Below, piece by piece: positions 5,028 through 12,554 of a stretch of DNA of 20,526 bases. The DNA is from a virus, in the IMG/VR virus record IMGVR_UViG_3300044733_002940, positions 1 through 20,526 of that record. The stretch is one strand, 5' to 3'. Every line of letters begins with the position of its first letter. Position 1 is the stretch's first letter. Position numbers and translations under genes: made by a program. The notes below the pieces were generated by a model, which did no database searches, was not told the origin of the DNA, and saw only the letters and a list, made by a program, of their open reading frames with translations.

Positions 5028-5296
5028 TGGACGCTGAAGGCGACAAGATCCGCAGGCTGAAGTCCGACGCATGGACTCGCAAGGAAGGCCAAGATCCTGA
5101 CGGTGGCCTGAATGCCCGCGGTCGGGCGGCCTACAACCGCGAGCATGGCGCCAATCTCAAGCCGCCGCAGCCACAAGGCGGCCCCAGGCGAGACTCGTTT
5201 TGTGCCAGGAGCGCCGGTCAGATGAAGATGTGGCCAGAGGCTGCCGCCGATCCGGAAAGCCGGCTACGAAAGGCAAGGCGCGCATGGAACTGCTGA
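5027..5296 (+). CDS. Conserved small phage protein (DUF6321-like)
   Basis: This 89-residue basic protein contains KSDAWTRKEGQDPDGGLNAR, then GRAAYNREHGANLKPPQP, SFCARSAGQM and a C-terminal DPESRLRKARRAWNC. This string of motifs is characteristic of a small phage family that I recall as DUF6321, usually found among virion or DNA-packaging genes. The biochemical role is unknown. The high Arg/Lys content and conserved Cys and Trp residues would suit DNA contact or compaction. It begins in a TGATG junction with the preceding short frame, and the next gene starts directly after its stop. Confidence 0.8.
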   Translation: MDAEGDKIRRLKSDAWTRKEGQDPDGGLNARGRAAYNREHGANLKPPQPQGGPRRDSFCARSAGQMKMWPEAAADPESRLRKARRAWNC

Positions 5297-6775
5297 ATGG
5301 CCAAACCTGACGATGCCGGCCGCGTTATCGCCGGCCTCCTGACCTACAACCCAGGCCCCGGGATCTACTCCCGCCTGGAGCGTGCCATCCAGGCCATGCC
5401 CGAGAACGTCCGCACGCAGGAACTCCCTGGCCTGCTGAAACGCTACAAGGACGGCGTTCCCGGGTGGGAACTAAAGGCCGTGGACCTGGATTCCGTGATC
5501 GGCCAACGCCCGGCCGTATCTCGGGAAGAGCTGCTCCAGGCCGTCAAAGAACGCAGCCCGGTGTACACGCACAAGGAAGTTGTGCTAGGCGGGAATCCGG
5601 CGGCAATAGAAACGCCGCCCGTGTATGAATCTCCGGAAGTTTTCAGCTTTAATCCGACTATAGATCCGGTTCATTCGGACGCACCGTCGCCTATCGGTTC
5701 TGGTGTGTCGCACGGCAGGCCACGGTTTGAAAACTACGGCCAGGGAGGAGAGAAGTATTCAGAACTGCTTTTAATCGACCCGTCGAACCCAGCGCGGGAC
5801 TTGCCGCGGCCCCACCACTTTGATCCAGAATACCCAGGCAACCCACTGGACGTTGCGAGTAAAGAAACCAGGCGGGCTGCTGCCGCAGGAACTGTTGGGC
5901 ACGCTCGCTTTGACACTCATGGCGATGCGCTGCGAATCAACGAAATACAGTCTGACATCAACAACTACAACATTAAGTCCCAGAAGGAAAGAGCGCCGCG
6001 GCAGGGCCGCACAGAATCGGACGCAGACTACCAAGATGCGCTGCGTGCAGCCGGATGGCGATTCAATCTTGGGGATGATGGAGAAATTGCTGGCGAGCCT
6101 TTCCGGCGACAGCTTCCGTTCGCAATTGAAGACACATGGAGCGACCTGCTGATCAAACGGCTTGCCTTAGAGGCTGCCAGGCAGGGGCATCGCGCCATAG
6201 AGGTCGTAAGCCCAAGGGCGGCGGCGATATCTGGCGGCGACATGGATCATCTTCAGCACCTGTACGGCAAGGTAGTGCCCGGCGCGCTGGAGCGACTAGG
6301 CAGGAAGATGGGCGGGCTGACCGATGACACGCCGACCGCTCCCAGCCAGTCGGACTACCGCAATCAGGTCCGCACGGAAGTTGCCGAGATAGCAGCGGAC
6401 GCAAGGATGCGACTCCCGCCAGATGTGCATCCGCACTACAGACAGCTTGCGCGGGCGATCTCCGACAACCTGTTCCCAGAAACAATCATGGAAGAGGCGG
6501 AGCAGCTCGCCCGTTCCTTGGAGGAATCGGGACGCCCATCCGCCAACCTGATGCCGGGACTCATGCGGCTTGCGGAGCGTGACGCCGCGGCGATGAATGC
6601 GTGGGAGAACGTGCGTGAGCTGGAGCCTATTGGCACCTCGCAATCCGCACCACCCGGCCGTCGCTACATCATGTCCGACGAAATGCGCCGCCGTCTCATT
6701 GAAGGTGGCGTAGGCGCGGCCGTAGCCACTGGCATCATGTCCCAAGACGATCTCATCAACAGGCTCAACCAGTAA
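5297..6775 (+). CDS. Polyvalent-type phage protein (LPD-like motifs)
   Basis: This 492-residue protein starts immediately after the previous stop. Its middle carries GTVGHARFD, then RINEIQSD, then PFAIEDTWSDLLIKRLALEA and ARQGHRAIEVVSPR, then HLYGKVVPGALERLGRKMGG (residues about 198-340). The ordered motifs H-x-RF-D, xxEIQSD, TW-x-L-x-x-KR and Y-x-x-x-x-P are seen in large polyvalent phage and mobile-element proteins, which are often delivered with the DNA. No catalytic centre is certain. The end has a short hydrophobic stretch, GVGAAVATGIM. The DNA from roughly 5580 to 6250 is visibly less GC-rich than the flanks, suggesting that the central domain was exchanged. It may be an injected virion protein. 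Confidence 0.6.
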   Translation: MAKPDDAGRVIAGLLTYNPGPGIYSRLERAIQAMPENVRTQELPGLLKRYKDGVPGWELKAVDLDSVIGQRPAVSREELLQAVKERSPVYTHKEVVLGGNPAAIETPPVYESPEVFSFNPTIDPVHSDAPSPIGSGVSHGRPRFENYGQGGEKYSELLLIDPSNPARDLPRPHHFDPEYPGNPLDVASKETRRAAAAGTVGHARFDTHGDALRINEIQSDINNYNIKSQKERAPRQGRTESDADYQDALRAAGWRFNLGDDGEIAGEPFRRQLPFAIEDTWSDLLIKRLALEAARQGHRAIEVVSPRAAAISGGDMDHLQHLYGKVVPGALERLGRKMGGLTDDTPTAPSQSDYRNQVRTEVAEIAADARMRLPPDVHPHYRQLARAISDNLFPETIMEEAEQLARSLEESGRPSANLMPGLMRLAERDAAAMNAWENVRELEPIGTSQSAPPGRRYIMSDEMRRRLIEGGVGAAVATGIMSQDDLINRLNQ

Positions 6776-7674
6776 TGGCCGACATCTACGACCGCATCCA
6801 GCAGGCAATGGACGAAACGGCGCAGATGCCGCGTCAGCCCTACCCTTCCATGTTGAGCGTGGTGGCCAACCACCCCGGGGTCTTGGGCCATCAGATCCTC
6901 ACCGATGAGGAGTACCAGCAGAAGCTCAAGTACGCCGCCCTGATGGAGCGGTTGCAGAAGATCCAGGAAGAGGACGCTCCGGGGTTTAACCAGGCGGTGA
7001 TCTACCGTGAGCCCACCGTCAGCAGCATGACGGGCGAAGGCTACATGCGGGATGTGGTCGGCAGAGAGCTGAAGTTTGATGACATCGACCGCTCGCCCTA
7101 CCGGGAGCGTGGCATGCTTTCTCCAGGGATGCCGCTCCGCAACGCCTTTGATGTGGTGCAGGCCCCGTTCTCTGTGGCAGCGAACACCGCTCGGGCCGCC
7201 TGGGACTTGGATAAGGCGGCCGAGAACGCTCCGCACGTAGCCAACAAAGCGACGGGCGGTCTTTGGAATGCCGTCCAGGGCAAGGATCCCAATGAGGCGT
7301 GGGCCGCGGAGCGTGATCTGGTCGGAAAGATTCCGTTCAACCATACGCTCATGTTTCAGACAAAGGGCAACCCAGGCGCCGCCCTGCCGCAACTTCCGGA
7401 CAAAGGCATTGTCGAAGGCCCGCAAGTGCTGAAGGAAGACTTCGACTTTCCGGACAACTGGAAGACCGACATGGCTGGCTATGCGCTAGAGGCCGCCGCA
7501 GACCCCGTCACCGGAGCCACGGCCGCAATCCGCCATCTCTCCAAGGGACTGAGAGCCGCAGCGCCAGCGGCCCGCGCAGCCCATGCACTGCGAGCGGGCG
7601 GTCTATTCGGCCAAGAGATGGCCATGCCTGCAACATGGGTTGGCATCGGTGAGGCGAGCCGCAGGCTGGAGTAG
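6775..7674 (+). CDS. Hypothetical virion-associated protein
   Basis: This 299-residue protein has an ATG that overlaps the preceding stop (TAATG), implying translational coupling with the polyvalent-type gene. An N-terminal charged helical part (residues 1-70) is followed by a middle with YMRDVVGRELKFDD and SPYRERGMLSPG. A C-terminal Ala-rich part contains MAGYALEAAADPVTGATAAI and ends in a weakly hydrophobic helix. The A-DP-TG style resembles parts of internal virion proteins of podovirus-like phages, but no family is securely recognised. It lies just before the EndoVII insertion and the capsid block. Confidence 0.6.
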   Translation: MADIYDRIQQAMDETAQMPRQPYPSMLSVVANHPGVLGHQILTDEEYQQKLKYAALMERLQKIQEEDAPGFNQAVIYREPTVSSMTGEGYMRDVVGRELKFDDIDRSPYRERGMLSPGMPLRNAFDVVQAPFSVAANTARAAWDLDKAAENAPHVANKATGGLWNAVQGKDPNEAWAAERDLVGKIPFNHTLMFQTKGNPGAALPQLPDKGIVEGPQVLKEDFDFPDNWKTDMAGYALEAAADPVTGATAAIRHLSKGLRAAAPAARAAHALRAGGLFGQEMAMPATWVGIGEASRRLE

Positions 7675-7678
7675 GTAG

Positions 7679-7689
7679 GGCATTAGTCC
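7679..7689 (+). repeat. Direct repeat GGCATTAGTCC, left copy
   Basis: This 11-bp sequence recurs exactly at 8299-8309, on the other side of most of the EndoVII gene, and its first 10 bases recur at 16696-16705 before the portal gene. About 17 nt further on is TAGGAGATGCC followed by TGTCTGA. That closely matches the portal leader TAGGAGACGCC-ATGTCTGA, as though this is a displaced translation-start leader that lost the A of its ATG. Confidence 0.7.
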
Positions 7690-7691
7690 TG

Positions 7692-7705
7692 TGAACAAGT
7701 GTTCA
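7692..7705. promoter_or_regulatory. Palindrome TGAACA-AG-TGTTCA over the EndoVII start
   Basis: A perfect 6-bp inverted repeat with a 2-bp centre covers the candidate GTG start (7699-7701). It is absent from the otherwise similar portal leader. It could be an operator for a dimeric repressor limiting the endonuclease, or a hairpin masking initiation. Confidence 0.4.
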
Positions 7706-8352
7706 TAGGAGATGCCTGTCTGATCGTTGAATCCTCCAAGGCGTGCGGTCGCTGCGGCGAGTCGAAGCCGCTGTCGGCCTTCTACGGAAACGCCAGCGGA
7801 CGCTTGGGACTGCACTCATCATGCAAGACCTGCATGAATGCCAGCAAGGCAGCCAGCAAGCAACGCTTCCGATCTGCCGGACAAGCGCGCAGTCCGGCGG
7901 CCAAGAAGTGCGTCATGTGCGGCCTTACGCATCGGGCAAGTGCGTTCTACGCGCACGCCACTTCTGGCGATGGATTGCGCACCTACTGCAAGGACTGCGA
8001 CAGGGTTGTGCGGCGGGCCAACAAATACGGCCTGTCGCGTGATAGGGTGGCCGAGATGCTTCAGCAGTCGCGGTGCGAGGCTTGCAAGAAACCGCTTGAG
8101 AAGAGTTCGCACAAGTTCATTGACCATCGCCACGCTGACGGCGCCGTACGCGGAGTCCTCTGCGAGCCCTGCAATACGACGCTCGGCAAGTGTCTAGAAA
8201 ACAAGGCTGTTTTGCTTGGGCTTGTGGCGTACTTGGATCGCACTAAGTCGGTGGACTATCGGTTTCAGCCTTACCTGGAACAAAACCCGTCTGGTGAAGG
8301 CATTAGTCCGTTAGGCCACCACCCCCCAGCGAGCCAAAGCGACAATGTCTGA
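7699..8352 (+). CDS. Recombination endonuclease VII-like protein (putative homing endonuclease)
   Basis: Two zinc-ribbon modules come first: C16/C19 with C42/C45 (ACGRCGESKPLSAFY) and C71/C74 with C97/C100. The endonuclease VII domain follows: GLSRDRVAEML, CEAC (126-129), IDHRH (141-145), VRGVLCEPCN (150-159), LGKCLENKAVLLGLVAYLD. C126, C129, C155 and C158 bind structural zinc, and the DH and N residues form the beta-beta-alpha-metal active site, which cuts branched or specific DNA. The length of 217 assumes the GTG at 7699, which lacks a ribosome binding site. AGGAG (7707-7711) is better placed for a rare CTG start at 7720. The stop lies within the ATGTCTGA that starts the next gene. Flanking 11-bp repeats and the disrupted leader imply a mobile, free-standing endonuclease rather than a core phage resolvase. 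Confidence 0.85.
   Translation: MFIGDACLIVESSKACGRCGESKPLSAFYGNASGRLGLHSSCKTCMNASKAASKQRFRSAGQARSPAAKKCVMCGLTHRASAFYAHATSGDGLRTYCKDCDRVVRRANKYGLSRDRVAEMLQQSRCEACKKPLEKSSHKFIDHRHADGAVRGVLCEPCNTTLGKCLENKAVLLGLVAYLDRTKSVDYRFQPYLEQNPSGEGISPLGHHPPASQSDNV
8299..8309 (+). repeat. Direct repeat GGCATTAGTCC, right copy
   Basis: This is an exact copy of 7679-7689, lying inside the last codons of the EndoVII gene. About 35 nt further on comes the ATGTCTGA start of the scaffold gene. Together with the left copy it brackets 620 bp holding nearly all of the endonuclease gene, as expected for a duplication at an insertion junction. Confidence 0.7.
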
Positions 8353-9382
8353 AGAACTCTCGCCCGAAACAGTTTCCGAAGCGCCTGTATCTGACGGCCA
8401 GGTGGCCGCGCAGGCCCCAGCAGCAGCGCCTTCCGATAGCAACGCCTCAAGCGGCTTCGATAGTCCGTTCTCGGCGTTCCGCCATTTGCCAGAGTTCTCG
8501 GGCGCCGATGATCTGGCTATCGCCCAAGACCTGTACCGCTCGCGGCAGGGCTACCTGGAGAGTCAGCGGATCCTCAGTCAGTACCAGAACCTCATTCCGC
8601 AGGCGAATGAGTATCTGCGAAACAAGTCCGAATACGAGAAGTGGCAGGCAGCGCAACTCGCTGCCGCGCAGCCGCAGCCGGAGCCAAAGAAGAAGTTCTG
8701 GGATCCGCCTTCGGTTGAGGAAACCTACAAGTCCTACATCATCCGCGATCCGCAGACGGGCAAGGAGGTCATTGACCCCAACGCCCCGTACGAAGCCCAG
8801 CAGGCTCTGCGGAAGTACCAGGACTACACGGCGAACTTCGCTCGCAAGTTCGTCACGGATCCCGAGAACACGCTGAAGCCGTTCATCGAAGACGTTGCCA
8901 TGCAGAAGGCCAAGGAGCTGGTCGAACAGCACCTCGGCCAGTACCAGGCGCAGAACTATGTCCAGGATCTGGAACGCCAGAACGCGGATTGGCTCTACGA
9001 CGAGGCGGGCAACATCTCGCGGGAAGGCCAGGCGATTCAGGCGTATATCCAGCAGGCTTCGGAGTTTGGAATCAATTCTCCGGAAGCTCGTTGGAAGTTT
9101 GCGACAGGCATGCTCCAGCGTGATCTCCTGAACGTCCGCTATCAGCAGATGCAGCAGGCTCCCGTGCCGCAGCCGATGCCGCCGCAGATGCCGCAGGGCT
9201 ATGCCGAGCCGGCTGCCCCGCCCTCGGACCCCGTGGCGGAGAGCAACATGCAGTTCCTTCGGGAACGTGCGACCCGAACCCCCAACCGTAGTGCTGGAAC
9301 CACTGAGCCGCGGGCACCTCGCCAGCGGATGTCTTTTGAAGAGAGGCTTCGCGGCCAACTCGTTAACGATGGAGTGATCTGA
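8345..9382 (+). CDS. Capsid assembly scaffolding protein
   Basis: This 345-residue protein lies directly upstream of the major capsid gene and overlaps it by one base (TGATG). It is acidic and low-complexity at the N-terminus (Ala/Pro/Ser/Glu-rich), and helical and Gln/Glu/Lys-rich in the middle (about residues 60-270). It ends in a basic tail with PRQRMSFEERLRGQLVND. This composition and position are typical of podovirus scaffolds, whose basic C-terminal helix binds the inner face of the capsid protein. There is no sequence-specific signature, so the call rests on context and composition. It has no strong ribosome binding site of its own. A good TAGGAG lies 5' of the EndoVII gene instead, suggesting that its leader was displaced. 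Confidence 0.75.
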   Translation: MSEELSPETVSEAPVSDGQVAAQAPAAAPSDSNASSGFDSPFSAFRHLPEFSGADDLAIAQDLYRSRQGYLESQRILSQYQNLIPQANEYLRNKSEYEKWQAAQLAAAQPQPEPKKKFWDPPSVEETYKSYIIRDPQTGKEVIDPNAPYEAQQALRKYQDYTANFARKFVTDPENTLKPFIEDVAMQKAKELVEQHLGQYQAQNYVQDLERQNADWLYDEAGNISREGQAIQAYIQQASEFGINSPEARWKFATGMLQRDLLNVRYQQMQQAPVPQPMPPQMPQGYAEPAAPPSDPVAESNMQFLRERATRTPNRSAGTTEPRAPRQRMSFEERLRGQLVNDGVI

Positions 9383-10494
9383 TGAGCAGTTCGACCGACT
9401 GGGCTCGTTCCATTGCAACGACGATTGTCAATCATCTCCGTGAGGAAGAGATTGCGTCGTTGCGGAAGTTTAAGTTCTTCGCTGCCCTTGAGGGTGCGGG
9501 CCGTATCCGCACCAACATGAGTGGCCGTGGCTTCGACTGGGAAATCCAGTACCGGAACCACAATCCCTCTGGGAATAATGGTGAGACTCCTCGCAGCTTC
9601 GCCCGCGAGAATCTCTGGAAGAAATTAGAGTTGGAGTATCGGGGGGCCCAGGTCACCGATGCCATCTACAAGAAGGAAATGCTGGAGAACCGCTCGGCTC
9701 AAGCTCTTGTGAACGTGGCCGGGAAAATGGCGAGCCGTCTGCTCACTTCGATGGAGCAGTACCTGGCCAGGGAGTGGGTGCAGGACGGTTATGCGGCCGG
9801 CAATGAGCTGCGGTTCCACGGCATCGAATCGTTCATGGGCGCGACCCAGACGATTGACGCCACTCTGGCTGGTGCCACGGCCCGCTCGGCCAACACGGCT
9901 GACCCGTTCTACTACCCGAACGACACCTACGCCGGTCTTTCGACCGTCCTCGGTGCGTACGGCGGCTCGGCGGACGGCGTGTCGATGTGGCCGAACGGCG
10001 ATGTCGATCCGGAATTCGACTTCTTCAGCCCGGTGATTGTGAACGCGGACAGTTCGTACTTCGGGGCTTCGACCTGGAAGGACAACTGCTCCAAGGCCCT
10101 GCGTGAGGCGATCCATCAGACCCGCCGGAACGACACCAAGGAAGACCAGATCGACATGGTTCTCCTGGACCGGCGGCTGTACATCGACTTCCTCAACACG
10201 CTGGACGCCAAGGAGCGTGTCATCGTCAGCCGGACCAACGGTCTGCGGAGCTACGGCTTCACGGATGTGTTTGAGTTCGACGGCGTGGAGGTCGGGAGCG
10301 AGGTGAGTGTTCCTGCCAACACCGGCTACGGTCTGGCGACGGGCAACATCGAACTCCTCTGCATGGAAGGTCAGTTGATGACCTCTGAGGGTCCGTTCTA
10401 CGACGAGATCACGCAGCAGTACCGCTACGTGGTGTCCACGCTCGGCAACCTCAAGTTCAAGAGCCCGCGTAACTTCTTCAAGCTCGTTGTCTGA
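9382..10494 (+). CDS. Major capsid protein (HK97-fold)
   Basis: This 370-residue protein has GGAGTG 5 nt before the ATG. It begins with a short helical arm and the motif KFKFFAALEGAGRIRTN. A P-domain-like segment (RSAQALVNVAGKMASRLLTSME) comes next, then an A-domain with DMVLLDRRLYIDFLN and KERVIVSR. The C-terminus is GLATGNIELLCMEGQLMTSEG with a beta-rich end, NLKFKSPRNFFKLVV. Length, position after scaffold and overall pattern fit HK97-fold capsid proteins of podovirus-like phages. No protease gene or cleavable delta domain is evident, so assembly probably uses the separate scaffold. It would be the most abundant virion protein. Confidence 0.85.
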   Translation: MSSSTDWARSIATTIVNHLREEEIASLRKFKFFAALEGAGRIRTNMSGRGFDWEIQYRNHNPSGNNGETPRSFARENLWKKLELEYRGAQVTDAIYKKEMLENRSAQALVNVAGKMASRLLTSMEQYLAREWVQDGYAAGNELRFHGIESFMGATQTIDATLAGATARSANTADPFYYPNDTYAGLSTVLGAYGGSADGVSMWPNGDVDPEFDFFSPVIVNADSSYFGASTWKDNCSKALREAIHQTRRNDTKEDQIDMVLLDRRLYIDFLNTLDAKERVIVSRTNGLRSYGFTDVFEFDGVEVGSEVSVPANTGYGLATGNIELLCMEGQLMTSEGPFYDEITQQYRYVVSTLGNLKFKSPRNFFKLVV

Positions 10495-10514
10495 AACCAA
10501 GGAGATAGTGAAAC

Positions 10515-11105
10515 ATGAGTCTGTTGATTGATCCGCCGTTCGCCCTTGGTCAGACGCTGGGCGTCAGCTCCACCGCTGACGGCCAGAACTGGGTTGGGGT
10601 ATTGAAGCAGTTTCCTGACGTTGATCCGAACACCGGCCGCGTGCGGTCGAATCGGGTGAAGACCTGCGTGGCGGTGCGAAATGCGGCCAGTGTCGCTCTC
10701 GCTCCGAAGCGTCTGGTGCGGTTTGCGGTCGGCACTGCCGGCCCCTCGGTCTTCTCGGCTGTTGACGGCTATGTCAACGTGGCGAACGAGGAGCGGGTGG
10801 GCGTTGTGGACGAACACCTCCCGGCCGGCGGCGTGGCTGTGAACGATGTGTTCTGGGTGACGGTGTCGGGTCCGACTGAGGTCGCTGTGGCGCTCTCGGG
10901 CACGGATGTGGCGGTTGGTAACCGGCTGTCGGCCATCACGGCCGCTGCCAGCACCAGCTCCACCGCCGGCCGCGTGACGCCGTCGCCGCTGTCGGCTTCG
11001 ACCGCTGGTGCCAACGACAACGGCATCGGCGTGCTGGGCCGTGCGTGCAGTGCAGGTGCGACCACCGGGACGAACGTCCTGGCGATCCTCCAGACCCGGT
11101 ATTGA
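10515..11105 (+). CDS. Putative capsid decoration / head protein
   Basis: This 196-residue protein has AAGGAG (10499-10504) 10 nt before the ATG. The protein is Val/Ala/Gly/Thr-rich, with predicted beta strands such as VGVVDEHLPAGGVAV and VFWVTVSGPTEVAV, and a flexible STSSTAGRVTPSPLSAST segment. Small beta-rich proteins encoded right after the major capsid protein are commonly head decoration proteins that stabilise expanded capsids. This one resembles DUF2190-type decoration proteins in style, without a decisive motif. It is followed by a good intrinsic terminator, so it is the last gene of the capsid transcript. Confidence 0.65.
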   Translation: MSLLIDPPFALGQTLGVSSTADGQNWVGVLKQFPDVDPNTGRVRSNRVKTCVAVRNAASVALAPKRLVRFAVGTAGPSVFSAVDGYVNVANEERVGVVDEHLPAGGVAVNDVFWVTVSGPTEVAVALSGTDVAVGNRLSAITAAASTSSTAGRVTPSPLSASTAGANDNGIGVLGRACSAGATTGTNVLAILQTRY

Positions 11106-11131
11106 ACATGCCCTGTTTGGGGCTAGGGGGG

Positions 11132-11166
11132 AGCCTCTGATCTGGGCAACCGGGTCAGAGGCTTTT
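11132..11166 (+). terminator. Rho-independent terminator after the capsid block
   Basis: AGCCTCTGA (11132-11140) and TCAGAGGCT (11155-11163) form a perfect 9-bp stem with a 14-nt loop, followed directly by a short T-run. It lies 27 nt after the decoration-protein stop and before the 48-residue gene, giving the expected end for abundant capsid mRNA. Confidence 0.85.
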
Positions 11167-11180
11167 CCACTTTCTAGAAA

Positions 11181-11327
11181 ATGAACGATCCGGCGATTCA
11201 AAACCTGGACTACCTGCGCCAGCTCATCGCAGAGGTGCGTGGAGAGAATCCGTACCTGGACATGCTTCGGCTACGGATGATGCAAGACACCGGCATGGGC
11301 GTTGATCAAATAGTGGAGGAGAGCTGA
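11181..11327 (+). CDS. Small hypothetical protein, 48 residues
   Basis: This frame runs from ATG 11181 to TGA 11327, beginning MNDPAIQNLDYLRQLIAEVR and ending GVDQIVEES. Its stop overlaps the ATG of the next gene (TGATG), which supports it being translated. The product is acidic and likely two helices. No strong ribosome binding site is visible; the sequence before it is TTCTAGAAA. It probably acts with the following Gln/Pro-rich protein. The function is unknown. Confidence 0.65.
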   Translation: MNDPAIQNLDYLRQLIAEVRGENPYLDMLRLRMMQDTGMGVDQIVEES

Positions 11328-12499
11328 TGCTTTGGCAGAAGTCGCCGCAATATCAAGGCATGCCCCATGATCAGTACATGCAAACTGACGAGGGCAAGCG
11401 TTCGCAGCAGGCGTTTTCAAACTGGGGCAACTGGAACCGGACTGGCATGTCTGGAGGTTCCGCCCCGCAGTCGCAGAAGCCCTCCTGGCAGAAGCAGGAT
11501 GGCTCATTCGATTACATGGGCTGGATGAATAGCCCTGGTCGATACTCGCCCGACGCCCAGCAGGCATGGCAGCAGGCCGGATCGCCAAAGTCATTCCGGC
11601 CCGGCCAGGCCCAACCCATCCAGCCGCAGTCGCAGGGCACGCCTTATGGCCAGCAGCCGCCGTTCACGCAGTCCATGTATACGCCGTTCGGGCAGATGAA
11701 CCCGAATCAGTATTACCAGCAGCGGGATGCGTTCATCCAGACGGCCAACGACCAGATGGGCCAGTACATGGCCAACGGTGGCGTGTACCAGGGCCAGGGG
11801 GCACCGCCGCCAACGTGGGGCCAGCAGCCGCAGTTCAACCCCATGCAGATGTGGGGCCAGGCCGGCGACATGGTTCAGCAGGGATGGCAGAACCCGTACG
11901 CCCAGCAGCCGTACGGCCAGCCGTACGGTGGCGGCGGATACATGGGTCAGCCGCCAGCCGCCCCGCCGGCTCCTCCGCAGCAGAAGCCGCCCCCGGACCT
12001 TCTGCAACAGTACAAATCCCTCGTCATGCAGCCGACTTCGGGGCGATCTAATTACGGGCAGGGGTACGAGGCTGCGTTCAACAAGCTCATGCCAGAGGCC
12101 CAGAAGTCTGGCATGTACACCGACCAGCAGCTCCAGGCATTGCGTGACGAGCATGCCAAGTGGATGGCCCATGAGCGCAAGACTGCTCCCGGGCAGCAGC
12201 AGTCGATTGCCGACCACAACAAGATGATGTCCAACATGGACGCTTGGTCGCTGAGCCAGAAGCGAGCGATAGACGCCGCCAACCCAAAGCTGCCTCAACG
12301 CAAGACTGCCCCCGACACGCTGGCGAGGGTCAGCGCCGCCAACCAGGCCGCCAGTGGCCAGCCCACTGATCAGGCCGACCAGCTTCAGAAGTCGCGAGCC
12401 GCGCATATGGCGGCGATTAATTCGCCGGCCAACAAGCAGTGGCTGGCCTCCATGTCCCCGGCCAACCGCCGCATCTACTCAATGATGCAGCAGATATAG
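11327..12499 (+). CDS. Gln/Pro/Tyr/Gly-rich low-complexity protein
   Basis: This 390-residue protein is coupled to the 48-residue gene by TGATG. Residues about 60-240 are dominated by Gln, Pro, Gly, Tyr and Met, with strings such as NPYAQQPYGQPYGGGGYMGQ and APPAPPQQKPPPDLLQQ, like prion-like or elastomeric sequences. The C-terminal third (about 240-390) is more ordered and helical, with YEAAFNKLMPEAQKSGMYTD and LQALRDEHAKWMAHE. There is no signal peptide and no enzyme motif. It is possibly a virion or head-tail component with a flexible arm. No family is recognised, and a glycosyltransferase gene follows. Confidence 0.65.
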   Translation: MLWQKSPQYQGMPHDQYMQTDEGKRSQQAFSNWGNWNRTGMSGGSAPQSQKPSWQKQDGSFDYMGWMNSPGRYSPDAQQAWQQAGSPKSFRPGQAQPIQPQSQGTPYGQQPPFTQSMYTPFGQMNPNQYYQQRDAFIQTANDQMGQYMANGGVYQGQGAPPPTWGQQPQFNPMQMWGQAGDMVQQGWQNPYAQQPYGQPYGGGGYMGQPPAAPPAPPQQKPPPDLLQQYKSLVMQPTSGRSNYGQGYEAAFNKLMPEAQKSGMYTDQQLQALRDEHAKWMAHERKTAPGQQQSIADHNKMMSNMDAWSLSQKRAIDAANPKLPQRKTAPDTLARVSAANQAASGQPTDQADQLQKSRAAHMAAINSPANKQWLASMSPANRRIYSMMQQI

Positions 12500-12535
12500 T
12501 TGCATCCGGCGGCGCACTAGTGTAAACTTGTCTAC
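12500..12535 (+). promoter_or_regulatory. Candidate sigma-70-like promoter for the glycosyltransferase
   Basis: TTGCAT (12500-12505) and TAAACT (12523-12528) are spaced by exactly 17 bp, in one of the few intergenic gaps of the structural cluster. The -10 is immediately followed by TGTCTAC. ACTTGTCTAC (12526-12535) is repeated at 1603-1612 before the adhesin gene. A GAGGTG ribosome binding site follows at 12545-12550. Confidence 0.5.
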
Positions 12536-12554
12536 CTATCCCCCGAGGTGACAT

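Noticed and set aside
8447-9418. Minus-strand open frame of 323 residues opposite the scaffold gene
   Set aside because: It is a shadow of the plus-strand coding pattern, with Leu/Arg-rich composition typical of antisense translation and no credible start context.
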